From Candidatus Hadarchaeales archaeon (GTDB taxonomy: Archaea; Hadarchaeota; Hadarchaeia; Hadarchaeales; WYZ-LMO6), in contig JAVYML010000002.1 in the NCBI GenBank assembly GCA_038736355.1, positions 376,074 to 440,073 of the forward strand: a DNA stretch of 64,000 bases, given 5' to 3'. Of this stretch, positions 59,456-64,000 are shown piece after piece. The notes under the pieces are model-generated. The model ran no database searches. It had not been told where the DNA came from and worked only from the letters and a program-made list of their open reading frames with translations. Positions within the stretch are counted from its first letter, which is position 1. Each line of letters begins with the position of its first letter. A program made the translations under genes and the position numbers.

Positions 59456-61150
59456 TCAGTAAGCGATTTGAAGTGGGGCGAGTTTCATTTCCCTCTTTCT
59501 TTCCCTGAGCAGTTCCCTAGCTGTCTTGAAGGCATAGTCCAAGTCGTAAACCCCTTTTCCCATCGTCTTGGCCCTGGTGAGTATCTCCTTCTCCGTCTTG
59601 TTCTTGAGCTTGCCCACTGCCAGCGCTCCTATGCCGAAGATTCTTGGGCGGAACTCCTGTAGATCGTAGTCAGGTCTCAGTCCCGCGATTCCACTCGGTG
59701 GAACGGCGTTAACATCAGCCATGATTTTCTCGCTTCCCTCCAACCTCTCCAGGGTTTGCTCGGAGACCAGCTCCACTCCGGGTGCTCCACTCGCTACCAC
59801 CACGTAAGCATCCCTGAGAAGCTCGAAGGTTTTTTCTTGATCGTCCACTTGTATTCCTTCCACTTTGACACCCCACCTCTCCAGGATTTCCTGGGCGCTT
59901 TTTCTGGCCCTCTCTTCTTTTCTAGAGGTGAGGTACACTTGGAAGCCCAACCTACCTAAGAGAGTGGCCGAGGCCATCCCCACCGGTCCCGTTCCAGCGA
60001 GCACCACTGCTTTCAAGCCCTCACTCACCATCCCCAGCTTTTTCACTCCTTCCTCTATCTTGGCCACCAAGGCCGCGGAGGTGGTATAGGCCCCATGGGG
60101 ATCTATCACCACGGAGGTCTCGAAGGGTGGAAACATGCTCTCCTTCACCACCTTTAGGATTTTCTCGGCTTCCTCCAGAGATTTCCCTCCTATGAGAAAA
60201 GTGGAGCGTTTCACCCCCTTTGGACCTCTGGAGAAAAGGGCATCCTGAACGATATTTCTGGCATCTTCCGCCTTAACTCCTGCATACGGGATGACGGCGT
60301 CGAATCCCACATCGTAGGCTAAAGAGATGTCGAAGGGACTAACGTGGGGCTCGGTATCGAGGAAAAAAAGGAGGAAAGGCATCTCTTCTCTTTCCACGAT
60401 CCTCACCGCAGGGGTTACCTCGAAACCAGGCAATTCGAGGTCCCTCCCCAACCTGGTGGGGGGAAAATTCATTTTCAGGTTGGGGAGGGCCTTCTTCTCC
60501 AGTTTCACATGGATGAGGTTCGCCCCCATCGATCTGAGAAGCTTCGCCACACCTTCTATGTGTCTGGGACTACTCAGGTGTACCACCAGCACTTCGTCTT
60601 TTTCCACCTTCCTAGCCCTTTCCAAGATTCCCATGGTGATCCAAGCTTCTCTAACTTCGAACTCGGCCTTCCTCATCTCCTCTTCCAGTTCTTGGTGTAG
60701 GTACTGGACATAGGCCTTCAGATACTCGAATTGCTGTGGGGAGAGCTTCTCGCTTTTCTTCTTGCGCGCCAATACTTTCAAGATTTCATCCCTTTTCTCC
60801 TTAAGTTCACTCACTTTTCCTTCTAGGTAATATCTGGCATTTTCGTCAACGTCAGCGGGGTAGAGGGGTATTCCTTTCTCAGAACATATTTGGGCTATTG
60901 GGTTTTCCTCGTAGAATTCTCTCTCGCTCCTCCTTCCCCTCTCTTCGGTGACGAAGTCAGGCTTTTCCTTCGTCAAGAGTTCCCAAAGGAATTCCCTGAA
61001 GGCCGCTGAGGGTGTTCGAATCACTTCGAGGGCTTTTGGAAGACGGGGGAACAGAACCTCGTCGTGTTCCCAGAGGGGCTCGTCGTACTCCTTTTCCACC
61101 ATCAGCACTGTCCATTTCTTTTCCAGGGGTTCCAACTCGAGGGTTTTCAT
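59456..61150 (-). CDS. Methylene-H4MPT/H4F dehydrogenase (MtdB/MtdA-like) with an extra TraB-like N-terminal domain
   Basis: 564 residues. The C-terminal ~330 match NAD(P)-dependent methylene-tetrahydromethanopterin dehydrogenases: HVSPFDISLAYDVGFDAVIPY, FSRGPKGVKRSTFLIGG, DPHGAYTTSAALVAKIEE, and the Rossmann part VVLAGTGPVGMASATLLGRLGFQVYLTSRK, then DVNAVPPSGI and FGIGALAVGKLKNKTE. The first ~230 are unusual: DFVTEERGRRSEREFYEENP, a long charged helical hairpin, and VVHLSSPRHIEGVAKLLRSMG, arranged somewhat like TraB/PrgY-type proteins. A methylotrophic MtdB has only the second part (about 290 residues). ATG 61150 is chosen because GGAGGTGA lies six bases upstream. Its place in C1 oxidation or the reductive acetyl-CoA pathway is likely. 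Confidence 0.82.
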   Translation of the reverse strand: MKTLELEPLEKKWTVLMVEKEYDEPLWEHDEVLFPRLPKALEVIRTPSAAFREFLWELLTKEKPDFVTEERGRRSEREFYEENPIAQICSEKGIPLYPADVDENARYYLEGKVSELKEKRDEILKVLARKKKSEKLSPQQFEYLKAYVQYLHQELEEEMRKAEFEVREAWITMGILERARKVEKDEVLVVHLSSPRHIEGVAKLLRSMGANLIHVKLEKKALPNLKMNFPPTRLGRDLELPGFEVTPAVRIVEREEMPFLLFFLDTEPHVSPFDISLAYDVGFDAVIPYAGVKAEDARNIVQDALFSRGPKGVKRSTFLIGGKSLEEAEKILKVVKESMFPPFETSVVIDPHGAYTTSAALVAKIEEGVKKLGMVSEGLKAVVLAGTGPVGMASATLLGRLGFQVYLTSRKEERARKSAQEILERWGVKVEGIQVDDQEKTFELLRDAYVVVASGAPGVELVSEQTLERLEGSEKIMADVNAVPPSGIAGLRPDYDLQEFRPRIFGIGALAVGKLKNKTEKEILTRAKTMGKGVYDLDYAFKTARELLRERKREMKLAPLQIAY

Positions 61151-61183
61151 TTTTCTCACCTCCATCTATACATACTTTCTGCC

Positions 61184-61197
61184 CTTTTATATACTTT
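61184..61197 (-). promoter_or_regulatory. TATA box of the MtdB-like fusion gene
   Basis: Reverse strand AAAAGTATATAAAAG-type stretch, placing the transcript start near 61163, just before the GGAGGTGA site. It lies in a strongly AT-rich region of about 350 bases, the most AT-rich of the window. Confidence 0.6.
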
Positions 61198-61236
61198 TGG
61201 AATAGATTTTTTAAATTCTTCTCGACAGTATATACT

Positions 61237-61404
61237 TTATTTAAAAAAATATAAGTCAACATTTAAATTTTTGAGGAAAGAAGTCAGGGATTTTTTGGGG
61301 GAGATCCTGTATCCGCCGTTGGACATCCATTTATTATTTGGCTTTGGAAGGTATACCACCACTTTGAGCTTTCCGAAGCGCTCTTCCACCCTTATCTTCA
61401 GCAT
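61237..61404 (-). CDS. Possible leaderless small protein (55 aa)
   Basis: From ATG 61404 the reverse strand reads MLKIRVEERFGKLKVVVYLP, then KPNNKWMSNGGYRISPKKSL and TSFLKNLNVDLYFFK, stopping at 61237-61239. A TATA-like AAAGTATTTATTTT (61424-61437, reverse) lies 27 bases before the ATG, fitting a leaderless gene. The sequence is basic and alternates strands and a helix. I do not recognise it. It fills most of an intergenic gap between the MtdB-like and PhoU-like genes. Confidence 0.4.
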   Translation of the reverse strand: MLKIRVEERFGKLKVVVYLPKPNNKWMSNGGYRISPKKSLTSFLKNLNVDLYFFK

Positions 61405-61512
61405 CCTTTTCTTCGGAAGCTATTAAAATAAATACTTTTTCCTTATAATACATATAACAACTCAAATGTATATACTAAAAGGGAAGAGAGAAATTTAGAA
61501 ACTGGACCAAAG

Positions 61513-61522
61513 AAATATATAT
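61513..61522 (+). promoter_or_regulatory. TATA box of the PhoU-like gene
   Basis: AAATATATAT, centred 27 bases before GTG 61545, supporting leaderless translation from that GTG. Confidence 0.6.
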
Positions 61523-61544
61523 GCGTAAAGAAAAAATATAAACT

Positions 61545-62573
61545 GTGCAACCGAGAAAGGTAGTCCAACTGGGAAAATCGACCCTAGTAATATCACTTCC
61601 CAAGCAATGGGTGGACTTGCATGGATTGAAACCAGGTAGGACCGTTTACCTGGGTATGAAGGGAGATGGATCTTTGTTTGTTTACCCAAAGGAGCTCAGA
61701 GAAGAGGAAAGGGAGCTCACCATCAACTTCGAGAAGGACAAGAAGAAGGAAGTATTCATCAGGGAGGTGGTTTCTGGATACTTAAATGGGATCTCCCGCT
61801 TCCGGATTGTATCCAGGGAGGTTTTCAACGCCGAACAACAGCAAACGGTGAGGGACATAGCTGGCAAACTTTACCTGAGAATCATGAAAGCCGATTCCCA
61901 AGAATTTCTCGTAGAGAGTCTACTCGACATGTCGAAGATTTCCCTTCACACTGGCATGAAAAGGATGCATACCATTGTGGCTTCCATGTGTGCGGACATG
62001 CTTAAAGCTCTCCAAGAAGAGAACGCGGAGCTGGCTAAGACCGTTGCCTCTCTAGACGAGGATGTGGATCGTTTTTCCCTCCTTCTTCTTAGAATGTTGC
62101 GGAATGCAGCCTTTGATCCCGTGATAGCGGGAAAGATAGGGATCAATCTCTTGGATTGTTTGGATTATCAGAATTTCATCCAACAGATGGAAAGGGTGGC
62201 TGATTTGACGGTAAACATTTCTAACTTGCTTATCCACCAAGAGGAGAAGTTCCATCCTTCCGTGCTGGAAAAGATGGTGAACATGGGACAAGCTTCCTAT
62301 TTGTATTTTGAAGAAGCGGTGGAAGCTTTTTGGAACAAGGACACAGAAAAGGCCAACAAAGTACTGGACGCAGCGGGAGAGATGGACGAGCTGAACATGC
62401 TGGTATTGGGGGAGATGGCCAAGAAGGAAAAACGTCCTTTCGCGGTGTGTTCAACCTGCTTGGTGAGGGCCAACCTCATGGATATCTATACCTGTGGAGG
62501 GGAAATAGCTAAGACAGTGATCAACCATACTTTTGGTTACCCCATTCAGAGTCAGGACGGATCCAGTGAATAA
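61545..62573 (+). CDS. PhoU-like regulator with N-terminal AbrB/SpoVT domain
   Basis: 342 residues. Residues 1-50 form a swapped-hairpin AbrB domain (KVVQLGKSTLVISLPKQWVDLHGLKPGRTVYLGMKGDGSLFVYP). The remainder is a pair of PhoU three-helix bundles with ISLHTGMKRMHTIVASMCADML and QQMERVADLTVNISNLL (E-R-D metal-site pattern). Archaeal members are thought to regulate phosphate uptake or bind DNA in response to it; no pst genes are nearby. GTG 61545 is 27 bases after TATA AAATATATAT, indicating a leaderless mRNA. Confidence 0.88.
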   Translation: MQPRKVVQLGKSTLVISLPKQWVDLHGLKPGRTVYLGMKGDGSLFVYPKELREEERELTINFEKDKKKEVFIREVVSGYLNGISRFRIVSREVFNAEQQQTVRDIAGKLYLRIMKADSQEFLVESLLDMSKISLHTGMKRMHTIVASMCADMLKALQEENAELAKTVASLDEDVDRFSLLLLRMLRNAAFDPVIAGKIGINLLDCLDYQNFIQQMERVADLTVNISNLLIHQEEKFHPSVLEKMVNMGQASYLYFEEAVEAFWNKDTEKANKVLDAAGEMDELNMLVLGEMAKKEKRPFAVCSTCLVRANLMDIYTCGGEIAKTVINHTFGYPIQSQDGSSE

Positions 62574-62574
62574 A

Positions 62575-62793
62575 ATGAAAAAAGAAGAAGTGGTCAGCGT
62601 TGTCTGTGCTTGGTGTAGGGGAAGCGGCTGGGGATGTTGTAATGCGAAATGTCCCGCCTGTAAGGGAAAGGGAAGTGTGATGGTGGCCTTCCCTCCCACT
62701 AAGTGTGGGTTATGTGGAGGAACCGGTAGAACCAAAGATTATTTGATGTGCCCATCGTGTGAGGGAACGGGATGGGCACATGTGCGATGGTGA
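62575..62793 (+). CDS. DnaJ-type zinc-finger protein without J domain (72 aa)
   Basis: MKKEEVVSVVCAWCRGSGWG starts a protein with the DnaJ central repeat: CAWCRGSGWG, CPACKGKGSV, CGLCGGTGRT and CPSCEGTGWA, four CxxCxGxG units that bind two zinc ions. There is no J domain or substrate domain, so it is a free-standing zinc-finger protein of the chaperone-linked type. ATG 62575 lies 1 base after the PhoU-like stop, so the two are coupled. Confidence 0.82.
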   Translation: MKKEEVVSVVCAWCRGSGWGCCNAKCPACKGKGSVMVAFPPTKCGLCGGTGRTKDYLMCPSCEGTGWAHVRW

Positions 62794-62872
62794 TTTTAAA
62801 CCACTATGTCTCTCTAAGGAGGTAAAATACAAAATATATTCGATTAATCCAATTTATATATTATAAGGGAAA

Positions 62873-62883
62873 AGTATATAAAA
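62873..62883 (+). promoter_or_regulatory. TATA box of the NuoE/NuoF-like operon
   Basis: AGTATATAAAA, preceded at 62853-62866 by another AT-rich TTATATATTATAAG. The transcript should start near 62905, with GTG 62913 behind a GGTTGGTGAG site. The stretch 62811-62830 contains an unused ribosome-binding-like AAGGAGGT. Confidence 0.55.
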
Positions 62884-62912
62884 TCCGGGGAAAGAATTAG
62901 GTTGGTGAGTAG

Positions 62913-63581
62913 GTGAGTAAGGTAAAATGTCAGCACTGTGGATACGTCTGGGATTACCGCGGAAAGGGGGCTTTCTATACCACCTGTCCCCGCTGCAGGT
63001 TTAAGGTCAAGTTGCCAGAGGGAGCGAAGGAGAGGGGTCCAGAATCACAGCCCGAACAGCAAATGAAGTTAACCGGAATGGGCAATCTCGTGAACAAGGT
63101 TTTGGAAGAATTCGGTTATGACAGAACCAAACTGATTCAAATCCTGTTGAGACTTCAGAAGGGATTGGGCTGGCTTCCGATGGAGGTCCTCTTTGAAGTG
63201 AGCAAGCAACTCAACGTGCCTTTGAGCAACGTTTACCGCATCGTAACCTTCTATAAGGCTTTCACCCTGAGTCCAAGGGGAAGGAACCTGATCAGAGTTT
63301 GTATGGGTACTTCCTGCCAAGTGAGGGGTTCGCAGATGATTTTAGAGAGGATAATGAATCTGCTGGGCATCTCTCCCGGAGAAACCACCCCAGATCTCCA
63401 GTTCACGCTTGAGACGGTCAACTGCTTGGGATGTTGTGCGATAGGGCCTGTGATAATGATAAACGATGACTACTACGGGAACCTCACGCCAGCTTCCGTG
63501 GCGAAGCTGCTGGAAAAGTTCGGAGTAAAAGCCGCGCCTTCAGCCGTACCCGCAGAAGTGGAGGCGAGGGTGAGAAAATGA
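62913..63581 (+). CDS. NuoE/HymA-like [2Fe-2S] protein with an N-terminal zinc ribbon
   Basis: 222 residues. The first ~38 form a zinc ribbon (VKCQHCGYVWDYRG...TTCPRCRFKVKLPEG). The rest is the thioredoxin-like 24-kDa subunit family of NADH dehydrogenase and [FeFe]/[NiFe] hydrogenases: the helical head LIQILLRLQKGLGWLPMEVL and NVPLSNVYRIVTFYKAFTLSPRGRN, then 2Fe-2S ligands RVCMGTSCQVRG and ETVNCLGCCAIGPVIMINDDYYGNLT. Normal NuoE is about 160 residues without the ribbon. It overlaps the next gene by ATGA and should carry electrons from or to NuoF. Confidence 0.9.
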   Translation: MSKVKCQHCGYVWDYRGKGAFYTTCPRCRFKVKLPEGAKERGPESQPEQQMKLTGMGNLVNKVLEEFGYDRTKLIQILLRLQKGLGWLPMEVLFEVSKQLNVPLSNVYRIVTFYKAFTLSPRGRNLIRVCMGTSCQVRGSQMILERIMNLLGISPGETTPDLQFTLETVNCLGCCAIGPVIMINDDYYGNLTPASVAKLLEKFGVKAAPSAVPAEVEARVRK

Positions 63582-64000
63582 GGCTGAAATCACCTGCAGA
63601 CTTGAGCAGATGGAGGGAGGAGCTTCTTAGGGGTAGGGATCCCAATCGCCCCCTCCTCACCATCTGCACCAAATCGGCCTGTGGCCTGGCGGCTGGGAGT
63701 GATAAGGTCCTAGCAGCTTTGGAGGAGGAAATAGAAAGCAGGGGATTGGTGGGAAGGATAGAGGTAAAGGAGACGGGTTGTAACGGGTTCTGCCAGAGGG
63801 AGCCCGTGGTCACGGTTTATCCGGACGAGACCTTTTATGTTTCGGTCAGACCTTCCGATGTTAGAGAAATTGTGGATGCCGTGGTTTCGGGAGGGGTGGT
63901 AGACCGCCTCCTCTATCAGGATCCCGTCACGGGACAGAGGATCAGGAAGGCCTCCGACCTCCCCTTCTACCGCCACCAGCAAAAGCTCCTCCTCTCCCTC
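63578..64000 (+). CDS. NuoF/HymB-like subunit (partial, 3' end off the window)
   Basis: The visible 141 residues are the N-terminal thioredoxin-like [2Fe-2S] domain found on HymB/HndC-type proteins before the flavin domain: LTICTKSACGLAAGSDKVLAAL and KETGCNGFCQREPVVTVYP carry its cysteines, and VVSGGVVDRLLY and SDLPFYRHQQKLLLS match the linker that follows. The FMN/NAD-binding and 4Fe-4S parts would lie to the right. Starts at ATG 63578 inside the NuoE-like stop. Probably NAD(P)-linked hydrogenase or formate dehydrogenase. Confidence 0.9.
   Translation, partial: MRLKSPADLSRWREELLRGRDPNRPLLTICTKSACGLAAGSDKVLAALEEEIESRGLVGRIEVKETGCNGFCQREPVVTVYPDETFYVSVRPSDVREIVDAVVSGGVVDRLLYQDPVTGQRIRKASDLPFYRHQQKLLLSL

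Overview
This 64 kb window is from an archaeal chromosome. The archaeal signs are consistent throughout: class I lysyl-tRNA synthetase, RNA polymerase subunits Rpo7 and Spt4, ribosomal protein S3Ae (eS1), RadA, a multi-OB-fold RPA, Pcc1, diphthine synthase, archaeal DnaG, an archaeal SRP RNA, an intron-containing tRNA-Thr, TATA boxes about 27 nt upstream of many starts (often leaderless), and frequent GTG/TTG starts. Bifunctional FBP aldolase/phosphatase, the charged AGG-rich proteins and GC-rich RNAs suggest a thermophile. The methanogen-type (type 2) SerRS, DUF2095, class II HMG-CoA reductase, CODH-maturation genes, an H4MPT-type dehydrogenase and NuoE/F genes suggest a euryarchaeal lineage with C1/CO metabolism. 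A Hadarchaeota-like organism is my guess; the window holds no 16S gene to confirm it.

Layout. 0-6 kb: CoA chemistry (enoyl-CoA hydratase, CaiB CoA transferase, an HMG-CoA-synthase-like/DUF35 fusion without catalytic residues, thiolase), a gamma carbonic anhydrase, tRNA-Glu and a frameshifted radical SAM gene. 6-11 kb: DnaG, a RimI-like acetyltransferase, an FecCD-type ABC importer with a palindromic operator candidate, and tRNA-Thr. 11-22 kb: CPBP protease, two half-MgtE transporters, PrmC-like methyltransferase, XPD-like helicase plus XPF-like nuclease, aminotransferase, LysRS, CutA, site-2 protease and the SRP RNA. 22-34 kb: endonuclease V, a LigD-type polymerase/primase, Ldh2 dehydrogenase, bacterial-type GAPDH with PGK, a five-gene riboflavin operon (ribK-ribB-ribC-ribH-arfB), dphB, a PIN nuclease, rpo7/spt4 and FBP aldolase/phosphatase. 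34-42 kb: poorly characterised membrane and exported proteins, desulfoferrodoxin, aconitase, a LigD-type 3'-phosphoesterase, a zinc-ribbon gene with a structured leader, Sir2 and an XRE-CBS regulator. 42-47 kb: an FecCD-type importer, FmdE-like protein, CooT and CooC, probably for nickel. 47-58 kb: HMG-CoA reductase, RPA, RadA, Pcc1, type 2 SerRS, S3Ae, a GlmM/GlmU-like pair and YchF. 58-64 kb: metallophosphoesterase, a methylene-H4MPT-dehydrogenase fusion, PhoU-like regulator, and NuoE/NuoF-like genes running off the right edge.

How the parts fit. Sugar phosphate genes (GAPDH, PGK, FBPA/P) support gluconeogenesis from C1 or acetyl units. The C1 side is represented by the MtdB-like fusion, CooC/CooT and NuoE/F electron transfer. 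Repair functions are scattered: LigD-type polymerase and phosphoesterase, endonuclease V, XPD/XPF and RadA/RPA. The most unusual items are the catalytically dead-looking HMGCS-DUF35 fusion, the MtdB fusion to a TraB-like N-domain, the three-way-junction leader RNA, the Ni/CODH gene set with a long inverted repeat, and the split NHEJ-type enzymes. No CRISPR array, insertion sequence, prophage or integrase was seen.
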